In this document: in pieces, positions 8,465-17,601 of the stretch
Layout of the letters: every line of letters starts with the position of its first letter
How positions within the stretch are numbered: position 1 is the first letter of the stretch
Assembly (NCBI GenBank): GCA_003019535.1
Contig: NEXG01000001.1
Location: forward strand, 106,153 to 170,152
Length of the DNA stretch: 64,000 nucleotides
Source of the DNA: Candidatus Marsarchaeota G2 archaeon ECH_B_1
GTDB lineage: Archaea > Thermoproteota > Thermoprotei_A > Marsarchaeales > Marsarchaeaceae
Reading direction: 5' to 3'
The notes under the pieces: model-generated
Told to the model about the DNA's origin: nothing
The model's database searches: none
What the model saw: only the letters and a program-made list of their open reading frames with translations
Program-made: the position numbers and the translations under genes

Positions 8465-9214
8465 CTAAACGCCTCCACTATTACCTTCTTCTCCACTAAC
8501 ACTAGGTTGTACGCCGGGACTCTTAAGTGTTTTCAGCATCTCCTCAACCCTAGAAGTCAGACCCTGGGTGTGCGCTTCGGCCTCAATCATCTTAACAATA
8601 CGCACAGCCCTATTAATAGCTGTGCTATCATTCCCCCTAACCCACACATACCCATTCTGGGCGACAACAATATTCGCATTCAGCTCCTTATTCAGGAGCT
8701 TAATCATAGAGCCATTCCTACCTATAACCCGTGGGACCCGCGTTGGCTCTATGGCTACAACCACACCCTGCTTGATCGGGCCGAACTCCCTGCTCGCCGT
8801 AGCGTCCAGAACAGGCGCCCGGAACCTATCGAACTCCGCTATCTCAGCGTACACGTAATCTCCAACCTTGAGGTACTTACGTATATCATCTAGAACTGGG
8901 TTTATCCTAACCGGGAACCTCCCCGCGGGTAGCGTTGCTTCATAAGGCGAGCGTATATCCACAGACCAGCTACCCATCGATATGTCTACGACCATACCAA
9001 TAACCCTGTCACCCTTGCGAGGCATGTATGGGCCTCGTAGAGCCCTAACGCTTAGCACTCCGTTCTGAAGCTCGAATGACCCCAGAACAGTAGCATAGTA
9101 GCTGTCCTCACCAACCTTAACCACGTTGGCTCCAACCCTGAATCTACCCCGAGCGAGCAGGTCACCCGGTGTCACAATATCCCTGTGCTTAAAGTAGACT
9201 GTCAATTCACTCAC
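8465..9214 (-). CDS. rrp4: Exosome RNA-binding subunit Rrp4
   Basis: A 249-residue cap protein with three parts: an N-terminal beta domain including [15 protein letters not shown], an S1 domain at about residues 60-140 ([10 protein letters not shown]), and a C-terminal KH domain with [12 protein letters not shown] at about 165. Rrp4 trimers sit on the Rrp41/Rrp42 ring and recruit substrate. The start is a GTG overlapping the SBDS stop as GTGA. A second cap protein, Csl4, is encoded at 52.6-53.2 kb, so both cap types are available in this organism. Confidence 0.95.
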   Translation of the reverse strand: MSELTVYFKHRDIVTPGDLLARGRFRVGANVVKVGEDSYYATVLGSFELQNGVLSVRALRGPYMPRKGDRVIGMVVDISMGSWSVDIRSPYEATLPAGRFPVRINPVLDDIRKYLKVGDYVYAEIAEFDRFRAPVLDATASREFGPIKQGVVVAIEPTRVPRVIGRNGSMIKLLNKELNANIVVAQNGYVWVRGNDSTAINRAVRIVKMIEAEAHTQGLTSRVEEMLKTLKSPGVQPSVSGEEGNSGGV

Positions 9215-9903
9215 CTAGTCGTCGACTCCTTAACACTTGCTTGACCATGCGTAAAGTTATTAATCTTGCTTATAACGTCCAGCTTCATGCCGCCAGGAAC
9301 CTCTAGCACCACGGTAAAGGAGCCGTCCTCCTCCCATCTGGTTGACTTGGCGTTACCAAGCTGAGATATCTGATTATAGTACTTCCTAAACGCCGCGGGG
9401 ACGCGCACCTCGAGCTCCGCTATGGATGTCTTAAGCGGCAGAACAGTTCGGAGCGCCTTTATCGCCTCCAAAGCCTGCTCTTCGACTGGTTTAAGCGGAT
9501 TCACTGCAAATCTAACCTGGCTTAAGGCGAGCTCTATCCTCGTGGGGGGATGCGGGAGGTTGGTCTTAGGGTCAACACAGTTTCTAGCGATATAATTCAC
9601 GATCTGCTTGCGGGTGTTCTCCACCATCTGTTGCCTCTGCTGCGCCGTGAGCTGGAGCTCTCCTTTCAAAACTATTTGCTGGGCCACGCTTATTGGGTCG
9701 GTTGTACCGAACACCTCCTTGAGAGCGGATTCGGGAGCCCTCAAACCCTTGTTGGCGTCCTTATATATTTCCTCACTCACAAGGACGTCTTCGATCTTCT
9801 TGGATTTACCGTTCTTAAACTCCCACGCCTCTTCGGGCTTAACTAGAACCTCAAACCTGTGGCCACCAGCCTCCAACCTAGCTATAACATACTTGGAGCT
9901 CAA
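9211..9903 (-). CDS. sbds: Ribosome maturation protein SBDS homologue
   Basis: A 230-residue protein with the three SBDS domains. The N-terminal part YVIARLEAGGHRFEVLVKPEEA and FKNGKSKKIEDVL match the family start; the central part TNLPHPPTRIELAL and FAVNPLKPVEEQA match the middle domain; the C-terminal ferredoxin-like domain follows. In eukaryotes SBDS, with an EF-2-like GTPase, releases eIF6 from the 60S subunit; in archaea a similar role is assumed. Start is a TTG overlapping the psmA stop as TTGA. It sits between psmA and rrp4 as in many archaea. Confidence 0.95.
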   Translation of the reverse strand: MSSKYVIARLEAGGHRFEVLVKPEEAWEFKNGKSKKIEDVLVSEEIYKDANKGLRAPESALKEVFGTTDPISVAQQIVLKGELQLTAQQRQQMVENTRKQIVNYIARNCVDPKTNLPHPPTRIELALSQVRFAVNPLKPVEEQALEAIKALRTVLPLKTSIAELEVRVPAAFRKYYNQISQLGNAKSTRWEEDGSFTVVLEVPGGMKLDVISKINNFTHGQASVKESTTR

Positions 9904-10652
9904 CTTAAGCCAGACCCCTCTAGCTTGTCTATAATGGAGGAAACCTCCGCTTGTGTGAGCTTAACGAACAGTCCAGTGCTCCTCCTAGCCACCCCTGCCT
10001 CAATCTTCTCGGGGTCGAAGGCCACGCTCGTCTGAAGCGCTTCCTGCTTGGCTTTACGCAAGGCCTGAAGTGCTGTGAGAACAGCCTGCTCAATGCTCAT
10101 ACTCGGCGTGTACTGATCCTTAAAGAAGTCTGTTATCGCTTGGTCATACATACCTATGGTGACCGCCTTATAACTCGTGTACGCGCCACTCACATCGGTC
10201 ATAAAGAGCTTCGGCACACCCCTACTTATACCCGCCGTGATAAACGCGACACCGAACGGTCGTGTACCCCCGTGCTGGGTATAGGCCTGCATCACGTCAC
10301 CCATCCTCTTGGTTAAAGCCTCCACATCTATATCCTCATCATACATGATGCGATGAGTCTGAGCGTAAACGCGGGCATCTTCTATAAGAACACGAGCATC
10401 GGAGGATAGACCAGCGTACCCCACCCCTATATGCCTGTCAACTAAGAGAACCTTCTCGGGCGCCGAGACGTCCACAAGCGGTGAAGGTTTAATCCTCTCG
10501 GCAACAATTGCAACACCTTCGTCCACCTTTATACCCATGGTGGTCGAACCCTTCTTTACAGGCTCCATAGCATACTCTAACTGGTAGATTCGACCATCGG
10601 GTGAAAACATTGTTATGGCCCTATCGTAGCCCGCAAAATACATTCCAGACAT
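9900..10652 (-). CDS. psmA: Proteasome subunit alpha
   Basis: A 250-residue 20S proteasome alpha subunit. The N-terminal gate segment YDRAITMFSPDGRIYQLEYA is characteristic. The frame is open five codons upstream to a TTG, but the ATG at 10652 is preferred because a TATA box lies at 10681-10690, leaving almost no leader; an ATG at 10643 is also possible. Alpha rings gate entry to the beta-ring protease and dock PAN or Cdc48-type ATPases; a Cdc48 is encoded at the right edge of the window. It is the first gene of the long operon that ends with prefoldin beta. Confidence 0.96.
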   Translation of the reverse strand: MSGMYFAGYDRAITMFSPDGRIYQLEYAMEPVKKGSTTMGIKVDEGVAIVAERIKPSPLVDVSAPEKVLLVDRHIGVGYAGLSSDARVLIEDARVYAQTHRIMYDEDIDVEALTKRMGDVMQAYTQHGGTRPFGVAFITAGISRGVPKLFMTDVSGAYTSYKAVTIGMYDQAITDFFKDQYTPSMSIEQAVLTALQALRKAKQEALQTSVAFDPEKIEAGVARRSTGLFVKLTQAEVSSIIDKLEGSGLS

Positions 10653-10680
10653 TTTGTTTATAAACAATCAAAACCAAACA

Positions 10681-10690
10681 GATATATAAA
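10681..10690 (-). promoter_or_regulatory. TATA box of the psmA-exosome operon
   Basis: On the minus strand the sequence reads TTTATATATC, ending 29 nt before the psmA ATG at 10652. This spacing fits archaeal TBP/TFB promoters with a very short leader. It is the best promoter candidate for the nine-gene operon that follows. Confidence 0.65.
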
Positions 10691-10726
10691 TGAAACCTAC
10701 CCATCCACCATGGACAGACAAATACA

Positions 10727-11212
10727 TTACGAGTCTTGGGTGAGCTTTTGATAAGTTGACTCAAGAAGCTCCGGCATAACTTTCGTTGAGGCCACGATCG
10801 GCATAAAGTCGGTGTCACCCCTCCATCGGGGCACAACGTGGATGTGAAGGTGCTGGGGGAGACCTGCGCCCCCTGCAACCCCGATATTCACACCCACATT
10901 AAGTCCGTCTGGTTTAAGCCTAGACTTGACCTGACCTATCCACTTCAACAGAGTCCTATACAACCCCACCGACTCCTCTTCTCCAAGCAGGGAGAAGTCA
11001 TCCACGTGACGCACAGGAGCCACAAGTAGGTGTCCAGGGTTGTAGGGGTAGAGGTTAAGTATAGCAAGCGCATGGGGGTTCCTCTCCAAAACAAGCTTCT
11101 CCCTAGAGGGATTCCCCGCCGCATCGCACAGAAAACACCCATTGGGAGACTCGCTCCAGGACTCGACGTAAACCATCCTCCACGGCGCCCAAAGGTTTTT
11201 CAACGATACCAC
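10727..11212 (-). CDS. HIT family hydrolase (histidine triad; dinucleoside polyphosphate-type)
   Basis: A 161-residue HIT protein with the triad HLHIHVVPRW at about residues 121-130 and the N-terminal signature LWAPWR seen in FHIT/Ap4A-hydrolase-like members. FLCDA near residue 27 may belong to a small zinc site with the triad region, as in some homologues. Such enzymes cleave nucleotide-phosphate bonds in AMP conjugates or diadenosine polyphosphates; the true substrate is unknown. Start is GTG at 11212, shortly after GAGGTG. It stands alone between psmA and a zinc-ribbon protein gene, all on the minus strand. Confidence 0.88.
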   Translation of the reverse strand: MVSLKNLWAPWRMVYVESWSESPNGCFLCDAAGNPSREKLVLERNPHALAILNLYPYNPGHLLVAPVRHVDDFSLLGEEESVGLYRTLLKWIGQVKSRLKPDGLNVGVNIGVAGGAGLPQHLHIHVVPRWRGDTDFMPIVASTKVMPELLESTYQKLTQDS

Positions 11213-11268
11213 TGAACACCTCAGGAGTAGGATACTTATTTTTGCAGCGGGGAACCCATTAAGCCGTT

Positions 11269-11613
11269 CTAGGCGGTTTTGAGCTCCCTTATCCTCTTTA
11301 GCACCTCTAGCATCTGGTTCAAGCGTTCAAATCCCTCCAAGCCGCCCCCATTCGGCGAGTTCATCCTGTCAACCTCTCTGTGGATCATGTTGACCATCAG
11401 CTCTTCGAGTTCTGCGAGCACAGATGGGAGCGAGAGCTTCTCCACTATCTCCTCATCTTTTGAGACTATAACAACTCTCTTCTGACAGTTCACACAGTAA
11501 ACTTCACCCGACTTCTCCTGGACGAGTGGGGTCGAGCACACGGGGCATGATTCCGCGAGTAGCTTTCCACCCTCCATCAAAACCTTAGCTATCTTTTTAC
11601 TTGCCTGAGACAC
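11269..11613 (-). CDS. Sjogren/scleroderma autoantigen 1-like zinc-ribbon protein
   Basis: A small protein of about 114 residues beginning with SQASKKIAKVLMEGGKLL, followed by the zinc ribbon CPVC...CVNC (about residues 24-43) and a helical C-terminal half. This layout matches the archaeal UPF0148/Auto_anti-p27 family, whose function is not known; it is often encoded near transcription or RNA genes. The GTG at 11613 gives the family-like start and lies about 25 nt from the shared TATA element at 11634-11641; a TTG six codons upstream is less likely. Divergent from the UPF0147 gene. Confidence 0.75.
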   Translation of the reverse strand: MSQASKKIAKVLMEGGKLLAESCPVCSTPLVQEKSGEVYCVNCQKRVVIVSKDEEIVEKLSLPSVLAELEELMVNMIHREVDRMNSPNGGGLEGFERLNQMLEVLKRIRELKTA

Positions 11614-11633
11614 ACATGAAAACACACACAAAA

Positions 11634-11641
11634 CTATATAT
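11634..11641. promoter_or_regulatory. Shared TATA element between two divergent small genes
   Basis: The sequence CTATATAT lies 35 nt upstream of the plus-strand UPF0147 ATG and about 21-28 nt upstream of the minus-strand GTG at 11613. It could serve one or both directions. On the plus strand GGTGA at 11662-11666 provides a ribosome site for the UPF0147 gene. Confidence 0.45.
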
Positions 11642-11675
11642 CTCTATCTCCCATCAATGGTTTGGTGAATGAAAA

Positions 11676-11945
11676 ATGGCTCTGAGAATCAGTAACGACG
11701 AAAAAATTAAGCAGGCGTCGGTTTTACTCCAACAGATATCAGATGACAACACTATACCACGAAACATACGGAGAACCGCTCAGGAAGCGTTAAAAACACT
11801 TCAAACCAAGAATCTCACCCCGGGCGTTAGGGCTGCGAACGCTATAAGCATAATAGACCAGATATCCCAAGACCCCAACATGCCCCCGCATACACGTGTA
11901 CAGCTATGGCAAATAGTGAGCACCCTAGAGACCGTGAAAGATTAG
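11676..11945 (+). CDS. UPF0147 family protein
   Basis: An 89-residue all-helical protein. Phrases such as ISDDNTIPRNIRR and LTPGVRAANAISIIDQISQDPNMP are diagnostic of UPF0147, a small family found across archaea with no assigned role. The ATG follows a GGTGA ribosome site at 11662-11666. It is divergent from the zinc-ribbon gene and convergent with mrp; a strong hairpin (11961-11990) separates it from mrp. Confidence 0.88.
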   Translation: MALRISNDEKIKQASVLLQQISDDNTIPRNIRRTAQEALKTLQTKNLTPGVRAANAISIIDQISQDPNMPPHTRVQLWQIVSTLETVKD

Positions 11946-11960
11946 GTGAAGCGAGATTTC

Positions 11961-11990
11961 GGCGCCAACCCAGACTCTAGGGGAGGCGCC
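11961..11990. terminator. Hairpin between convergent UPF0147 and mrp genes
   Basis: GGCGCC at 11961-11966 and again at 11985-11990 form a 6-bp GC stem; inside it CCC (11969-11971) can pair with GGG (11980-11983). The element sits between two convergent genes and could act on both strands. It lacks a following T-run on the plus strand, so it may be a processing or pausing hairpin rather than a classical terminator. Confidence 0.4.
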
Positions 11991-12012
11991 GCAAACCAAT
12001 AATTCGACTAGT

Positions 12013-13152
12013 CTACTGATTACTTGGTGCTGCTGCCTTAAGGTTAAGTATGTTCACACGCACTTCACCCATCCTGTTTATTATGCTAGCCGCCTCCCCA
12101 GATACATATTCCTCTATCCGACCCTCGTCACATATTTTGGGTAGCTGTGGGTCTATGGGTAGGCTACCCAACACTCTCAGGCCGAAGCGCTCGGCGAGCT
12201 GATTCCTAGCCTCTCCATAGATATACACACGCTCCCCGCAGTGTGGACACACCATGTAAACCATGTTCTCAACCAACCCAAACACTGGCACACCCATCTT
12301 TTTGGCCATGTTAACAGCCTTACCCACAATAACCTGTGCAAGCTCCTGGGGTGAAGTAACAACGATGAAACCGTCAAGGGGAAGCGACTGGAACACTGTA
12401 AGAGGCGCATCGCTCGTACCAGGCGGCAGGTCAACCAGCATATAGTCCAACTCGCCCCAATCAACATCAGTGTATAGCTGCCTTATCACACCGTTTATTA
12501 TGGGTCCACGCCAAATGGTCGCATCCGACTCGCTCGGAAGAATAAGGTTCACTGAGACAACCCTGATACCGCTTGCTGTAGTCGCTGGGAATATCTTTTT
12601 CCCGTCGGTTTCAAGCTTCGTTTTAAGCCCGAATAGCCTCGGTATACTCGGGCCGGTTACATCGGCGTCTAGTATGCCAACCCTGAAGCCCCTTCTCGCC
12701 AACTCGACCGCTAGGATGGCTGTAACTGTGCTTTTACCCACACCACCCTTACCCGAGCCCACTGCTACAATGTTGTGTATGAGGCCCTTGCCCAGCCTGC
12801 TTATGGGGCCAACCCCCATCACACCCTGAGGCTGCCCCCCGGCTTGACTATGCATCCTTGTGCGCCTGATCTCCTGAACCCTCTGTATCAACTCGCTCCT
12901 CTCAGACTCACTCATCGAAGTGAACCTAATATTCACACTGGACGCGCCCAACCCTTTGAGCGCCGAATTAACATCCTTTCTGATAGTAGCTGTAAGTGGG
13001 CATTCGGGAACAGTTAGCGCTATCTCTACTTCCACGCCGCCCCCAACGCTAACATTGACCCCCCGCACCATGTTGAGGTCAACAATGTTTTCACCGATTT
13101 CGGGGTCACGTATCCCCTTCAATACTTCGAGTATTTTTTCCTTTGTGAGCAT
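12013..13152 (-). CDS. mrp: Mrp/Nbp35-family Fe-S cluster carrier ATPase with MIP18 domain
   Basis: A 379-residue protein with an N-terminal MIP18/DUF59 domain (about residues 3-85) and a P-loop ATPase domain beginning near residue 130, where GSGKGGVGKST is the deviant Walker A motif. CPHCGE near residue 305 is the CxxC that holds a bridging 4Fe-4S cluster between two subunits. Such proteins deliver Fe-S clusters to apo-enzymes; clients in this window could include the radical SAM enzyme, Dph2 and the XPD-like helicase. Start is ATG at 13152. Monocistronic and convergent with UPF0147. Confidence 0.92.
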   Translation of the reverse strand: MLTKEKILEVLKGIRDPEIGENIVDLNMVRGVNVSVGGGVEVEIALTVPECPLTATIRKDVNSALKGLGASSVNIRFTSMSESERSELIQRVQEIRRTRMHSQAGGQPQGVMGVGPISRLGKGLIHNIVAVGSGKGGVGKSTVTAILAVELARRGFRVGILDADVTGPSIPRLFGLKTKLETDGKKIFPATTASGIRVVSVNLILPSESDATIWRGPIINGVIRQLYTDVDWGELDYMLVDLPPGTSDAPLTVFQSLPLDGFIVVTSPQELAQVIVGKAVNMAKKMGVPVFGLVENMVYMVCPHCGERVYIYGEARNQLAERFGLRVLGSLPIDPQLPKICDEGRIEEYVSGEAASIINRMGEVRVNILNLKAAAPSNQ

Positions 13153-13250
13153 TCTACACTAAACACTATAGCATCAACCCATAATAAAAGGCCTAGTTCT
13201 AAAGATAACATCACAACTTTATCTTCATAGTGTACCTGACTTTCAGTATA

Positions 13251-13258
13251 GTATATAT
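13251..13258 (+). promoter_or_regulatory. TATA box upstream of the first pilus platform gene
   Basis: The sequence GTATATAT lies 24-31 nt upstream of the ATG at 13282, the position expected for leaderless archaeal transcription. It is the only promoter needed for the two plus-strand genes of this block. Confidence 0.6.
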
Positions 13259-13281
13259 GTATGTGAGTAATAATCTGTTTA

Positions 13282-15048
13282 ATGGTGTTCAAGCTACCAA
13301 AAAAGAAATCGAAAACCGACAAGACGGCTGAGGCTGTACCTCACTACACCTTCACTGAGAGTATGGCTACATTCGCCTTCCGGCACTTCGGGAAAATATC
13401 CCAGAGGATGCTCACATTCATGCCAGACTCACAATCGCTCTTCCTCAAGAGTGGGCTGAACTATACTCCCGAAGTGTTCTATTCACTAGTAATACTCTCC
13501 TCACTACTAACACTACCCATATCAGCAATAACCATATTCCTAATAATACTAAACCACAGGCTACTAGTACTCTTCCCACTTATACTCCTACCTCTCATCG
13601 TTTTCGGCTTCGGCCTACTCTACCCCAGATCGGCTGCGTCGAGTAGGGCGGGTGCACTTGATAACGAGCTACCCTTCGTAGTGGGCTATGTGGCTGTTCT
13701 CGCAAGCGGGGGTATCTCACCCATAATGACACTCAAAAGGCTCGCGAACGTGAAGCTTTACCCCAAGGCAGCCATCGAAGCGAAACGCATACTCATGGAT
13801 GTAGAAGTATTTGCCCTCGACCCCATAAGCGCACTGGAGAAGGCGGCGCGCTACAATCCAAACAAGGCGTTCGCAGACTTCTTCGGGGGATACACGAGCG
13901 TGCTCAAAACGGGTGGTGATGTTGTGGACTACATGCAGAACAAGATACGCGATATCTTCGCCTACAGGGCACTCAAGGTGAGGACAGCCGCGGACACAAT
14001 AGGCACATTCGCCGAATCCTATATCTCTATAGCTGTCATACTGGGTATAGGCCTCTTCGTACTATTCGCCGTGCAAACCATCCTCGGTTCAGCCGCTGGA
14101 GGCGGGGGAGGTGGGGGTGTGCAGAAGATCATACTCCTCACAACGGTGTTCAACCCCCTAGTGGCCGCCGCCTTTATATTCATCACACATAGCACCCAAC
14201 CTAAAGAGCCATTCAATTACTACAAGCCCTACATATTCTTCGGCATAGGCCTAGTAATGGTGCCCATAATACTACTCGTCCCGCCCATACTGCACCTCAG
14301 TATCCCATTTGTGTATAGGCTTGCCGCCGCGCTCACGGTTTGCACCATTCCAGGTGCTGCTGTGAGCATAGTTGATAGTCGCGCTAGGCGCAGCGTTGAG
14401 CGGCTTCTACCAAGCTTCATAAGGGATATCGCAGAGGTGAGGAAGACCGGTCTCGCACCAGAGAAGTCCATAGAGGAGTTATCCAGCAGAAACTACGGTG
14501 GACTCACACCTGTGGTGAAGAGTATGGCCTCCCAGATAAGCTGGGGAGTACCCCTAAGACAGGTGATGGCCAATATAATCGAGCAGACTAGGAGCTGGAT
14601 AACCCAGACCACAATGTTCCTCCTCTCAGAGGTTATAGATGTGGGCGGAGGCACACCCGAGACGCTTGGAAACCTCGCCGACTTCGTCGAGAAGATATTC
14701 CAAATAGAACAGGACAAAAGAAACCAGCTTCGACCATACATATTCATACCATACTTCGGCGCAATAATGATAGTTGTTACAACTGTACTCATGGTGTACT
14801 TCCTAACATCACCCATTGTGAGTGGCGGAGGATTCAACCCATTCGCTTCAAGCCTCTCAAACATATCAAGCGTGACAAACACTATGCTCGCTGGCGCAAT
14901 ATTTACGAGTTGGATAATGGGCTTCGTTTCGGGTAAAATGGGTGAGGGAAGTGTTGCAGCGGGCCTTAAACACGCATCACTACTCGCAGCCGTAAGCGGA
15001 ATAGTAATCTATGTTGCCACAATATTCTTCCACATAGCGGGTGTATAA
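13282..15048 (+). CDS. Type IV pilus/TadC-FlaJ-like membrane platform protein
   Basis: A 588-residue polytopic protein with two type II secretion F domains, the organisation of archaeal FlaJ/TadC platform proteins. The first domain (about residues 130-260) contains VLASGGISPIMTLKRLA and ends before a membrane segment and a run of seven glycines near residue 275; the second (about 370-480) contains EVRKTGLAPEKSIEEL and VGGGTPETLG. Hydrophobic segments lie at about 58-115, 245-275, 290-305, 315-360 and in the C-terminal 100 residues. It should anchor pilus assembly in the membrane. No ATPase is adjacent; the only one in the window is at 27.9-29.6 kb. Starts at an ATG with a TATA box 25-30 nt upstream. 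Confidence 0.87.
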   Translation: MVFKLPKKKSKTDKTAEAVPHYTFTESMATFAFRHFGKISQRMLTFMPDSQSLFLKSGLNYTPEVFYSLVILSSLLTLPISAITIFLIILNHRLLVLFPLILLPLIVFGFGLLYPRSAASSRAGALDNELPFVVGYVAVLASGGISPIMTLKRLANVKLYPKAAIEAKRILMDVEVFALDPISALEKAARYNPNKAFADFFGGYTSVLKTGGDVVDYMQNKIRDIFAYRALKVRTAADTIGTFAESYISIAVILGIGLFVLFAVQTILGSAAGGGGGGGVQKIILLTTVFNPLVAAAFIFITHSTQPKEPFNYYKPYIFFGIGLVMVPIILLVPPILHLSIPFVYRLAAALTVCTIPGAAVSIVDSRARRSVERLLPSFIRDIAEVRKTGLAPEKSIEELSSRNYGGLTPVVKSMASQISWGVPLRQVMANIIEQTRSWITQTTMFLLSEVIDVGGGTPETLGNLADFVEKIFQIEQDKRNQLRPYIFIPYFGAIMIVVTTVLMVYFLTSPIVSGGGFNPFASSLSNISSVTNTMLAGAIFTSWIMGFVSGKMGEGSVAAGLKHASLLAAVSGIVIYVATIFFHIAGV

Positions 15049-15086
15049 AGAAAAGAATATATCGCCCCAGCAAATATAAGCTCGCA

Positions 15087-15566
15087 ATGCAGCGAACAAT
15101 TGCATCCGCCCTACTACTCATACAAGCTCAGATAGTGTACTACTTTACGATTATCGGTGTAGGGATGGGATACTCCAAACCCCTCCTACTAGCATTCATA
15201 CTCACAGAGTGGGTGGCAACACTAAAACTACTCGACAAACTCGCAAGCAAAACCCTCATAAGAGGGCTAGCAATATGGCTCACCTTCTCACCACTCTTCC
15301 TACTACCATCAGCCATCTCTATGTGGAGACTATACCTCTACGGGGCAGACCTCACCCATCCAATCCTAACCACAGCCATTATGATCCCCCTCCTCCTCAT
15401 ATATAGAAGAACGGGGCTCAATAGCATTACAAGCGGTCTAACTGCCGCCATACTCTTCATGATTGGCGCCATCTCAAATATGGGTATACCTCTCTACGCC
15501 TCAGCAATCCTATCCATAATCACCGGAATATCATTGAGCCTAAACCCCATCAAGTTTCAACGCTAA
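15087..15566 (+). CDS. Small polytopic membrane protein of unknown function, pilus locus
   Basis: A 159-residue, strongly hydrophobic protein with about five predicted membrane helices and few charged residues. I do not recognise the family and see no catalytic motif; in particular no aspartate pair typical of a prepilin peptidase is evident. It starts 38 nt after the platform gene and is probably co-transcribed, so it may be an accessory membrane component. Its last 17 nt overlap the 3' end of the convergent exported-protein gene. Confidence 0.6.
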   Translation: MQRTIASALLLIQAQIVYYFTIIGVGMGYSKPLLLAFILTEWVATLKLLDKLASKTLIRGLAIWLTFSPLFLLPSAISMWRLYLYGADLTHPILTTAIMIPLLLIYRRTGLNSITSGLTAAILFMIGAISNMGIPLYASAILSIITGISLSLNPIKFQR

Positions 15567-17601
15567 CAGTGGGCGGATTTTCAACTAACTGGCTTACTAG
15601 GTATGCATCCATACTTGAATGGTAACCAAACCACAACGCACCCCACCAAGAAATCGTATAGCTGCCATCAAACCCTATCCCCTGGGAACAAGTCGGTGCC
15701 AACACAGGATCAATCTCCAAAACATTAGTAGTGGAGGACGCGGATGCTAAAACACCACCACCGCATTGCCCTACAGAGTTTGTGAAGCCATAGAGCGATT
15801 GTAACTGTGATTGAGCCATGATAAATCCCACAGTAAAACCTTTACTAGGAGAACAAGGGTCAGAACTTTGTTGTTGCGGTGAAGCCAGCGCGGAACAAAT
15901 CATGCCCCAAAGATGGTATTGACCACCCACAATAGCTTGTTTCTTATTTTGAGTGGTCTGGTTATATTGGTCGAATACTTGAGTTCCTAACTGAACCTCA
16001 GACCATTGCTGGGAGGCACTGTTTGGGGAGTTTTGTATAAAGATCGAGCCACCGTTTACCTGAATACTGTTCAGCATTAGATCGTTAACATTTCTTTGTG
16101 TATTAGAGGGAACATTCACGAAGAAGGCTCTTTGAAACACCTCTATATAATTTGTATCCGCCGGAATAAGTAGTACCAGCTGAAAGTATACACTATAGGC
16201 ATTGTTGAAACCAGCAAAATTTTCTGGCTCAACCTGAATTATATCACGCACAACGCCTGGAACCAACGTATATGAAATGCCCCCATTGTTCATTGAGGTT
16301 TGACCATCAGCGCGTACAAAACTTACTGTGAAGGTTTTGCCACCAACGCTCACCAAGAGCTGCACCTGATTGCCTTGGAGTTTTGATGTGTCAATTGAGA
16401 GAGCCCCATTCATAATTGTGGAGCCACTGGTGCAGCTTTGTTTTGCCGTGAAATACTGCCTTGATTGCTGTGTACAAGGTATGGCGTACGGTGTCTGATT
16501 CCAGGAATCAAGGCCCTCCCAATAGACTGTGAGGCTTTTGGTTTTTGAGGGAGCTACGAGCGCGGCGACCATTTGAAAGCTTGAAAAGAGTGTTTCGTTG
16601 CCAGCTAACCCAAGCGGAACCGTGTAGTCTGACGCCCAATCCTCAACCTGAAACGGCACCTGGAACGGTTTGGTTACCCCACCATTACTGCTTGTAGTGT
16701 TTGTCTCGTTAACCAAGATATCTTTTACTGGAACTGGGGGAATGGGGTACTGTTGTTGGGTTAGAAGCTGACCCAACATTGATAGGGTGCCGTTATTATA
16801 GACCTGAACAACGAAAGGTTGGGTTATCGGAGGATTATATGTGGGCCAGTTAAACGTGTATGTTATGGATGAGTAGCTTGAAGCTATGGCTAGAATCCCG
16901 CGCTGGTCGACTACACCCAATATATACGCGTTTTGAAACCCACTATAAGATAGCGAGTACGTCCCATTACCATAGTTGGTGAACTCTGTTGGGTATTGTT
17001 TAACCCATTCATTCAATCTGTTATTATACGATTCGAAGTAAAAGTTGTTTGCTTCCAGGTTTGTGAGGGGTGAGTTACCCTGTGCTTCGACCTCTACTAT
17101 TGCAGCATCGCCTTTGGGGGGGCAGTTGGGTGGGCAGACGATGCGTACTAATAATTCTTGTGTGGCGTTACTGTTTAGCCCAGTGAAACCCAGGGATGTC
17201 AGATTGAAGTGGACGGTTGACCTCGCATATGTATAACTTATAGGGGAGTACCAGTATGCTGAGAACACTGGCTGCGTCACAGAGTACGTGAAGCCATAGT
17301 ATGAGTATAGATTATAAAGTGTATTGAATCCTGCAAAAGTGAGTGTTGTTGCCTGCTGCCTCGCATAGGTATAGTTGCCCGTGACATTTAGTATTGTGGA
17401 GTAGTAGGAGGCGCTCGCCGCTAAAACCTTATCCGCTGCCTGTTCTACCGAGTTAACCGCGCCCAGAACGTTCTGGGCTACTATTTGATTCGTGGGGATA
17501 TTGGTATACAGAAATGTTACCACTGAGACCATGATTATAAGTATGAGTGCGGCTGCAAGTATGATGAACTGCCCACCTTTAGAGCGTTTATGGATCATCA
17601 T
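15550..17601 (-). CDS. Large exported protein with pilin-like N-terminal helix
   Basis: A 683-residue protein. After a short basic start (HKRSKGG) comes one hydrophobic helix at about residues 11-33, then about 650 residues rich in Asn, Gln, Ser, Thr and Tyr with many N-x-S/T sequons, as expected of an extracellular, glycosylated beta-rich domain. Several cysteines (CPPNCPP near residue 165, later CTQQ, CTSG, CSPS and C-terminal CGGG) could form disulfides. KGG before the helix resembles a class III prepilin cleavage site but lacks the usual downstream pattern. The ATG overlaps the upstream stop as ATGA. It is the last gene of a five-gene operon and may be a tip or major surface subunit. Function inferred only from context. 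Confidence 0.75.
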   Translation of the reverse strand: MMIHKRSKGGQFIILAAALILIIMVSVVTFLYTNIPTNQIVAQNVLGAVNSVEQAADKVLAASASYYSTILNVTGNYTYARQQATTLTFAGFNTLYNLYSYYGFTYSVTQPVFSAYWYSPISYTYARSTVHFNLTSLGFTGLNSNATQELLVRIVCPPNCPPKGDAAIVEVEAQGNSPLTNLEANNFYFESYNNRLNEWVKQYPTEFTNYGNGTYSLSYSGFQNAYILGVVDQRGILAIASSYSSITYTFNWPTYNPPITQPFVVQVYNNGTLSMLGQLLTQQQYPIPPVPVKDILVNETNTTSSNGGVTKPFQVPFQVEDWASDYTVPLGLAGNETLFSSFQMVAALVAPSKTKSLTVYWEGLDSWNQTPYAIPCTQQSRQYFTAKQSCTSGSTIMNGALSIDTSKLQGNQVQLLVSVGGKTFTVSFVRADGQTSMNNGGISYTLVPGVVRDIIQVEPENFAGFNNAYSVYFQLVLLIPADTNYIEVFQRAFFVNVPSNTQRNVNDLMLNSIQVNGGSIFIQNSPNSASQQWSEVQLGTQVFDQYNQTTQNKKQAIVGGQYHLWGMICSALASPQQQSSDPCSPSKGFTVGFIMAQSQLQSLYGFTNSVGQCGGGVLASASSTTNVLEIDPVLAPTCSQGIGFDGSYTISWWGALWFGYHSSMDAYLVSQLVENPPTVSVET

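Noticed and set aside
15087-15566. Prepilin peptidase candidate
   Set aside because: Polytopic and placed in a pilus locus, but the two conserved aspartates and GxGD motif of PibD/FlaK-type peptidases are not visible.
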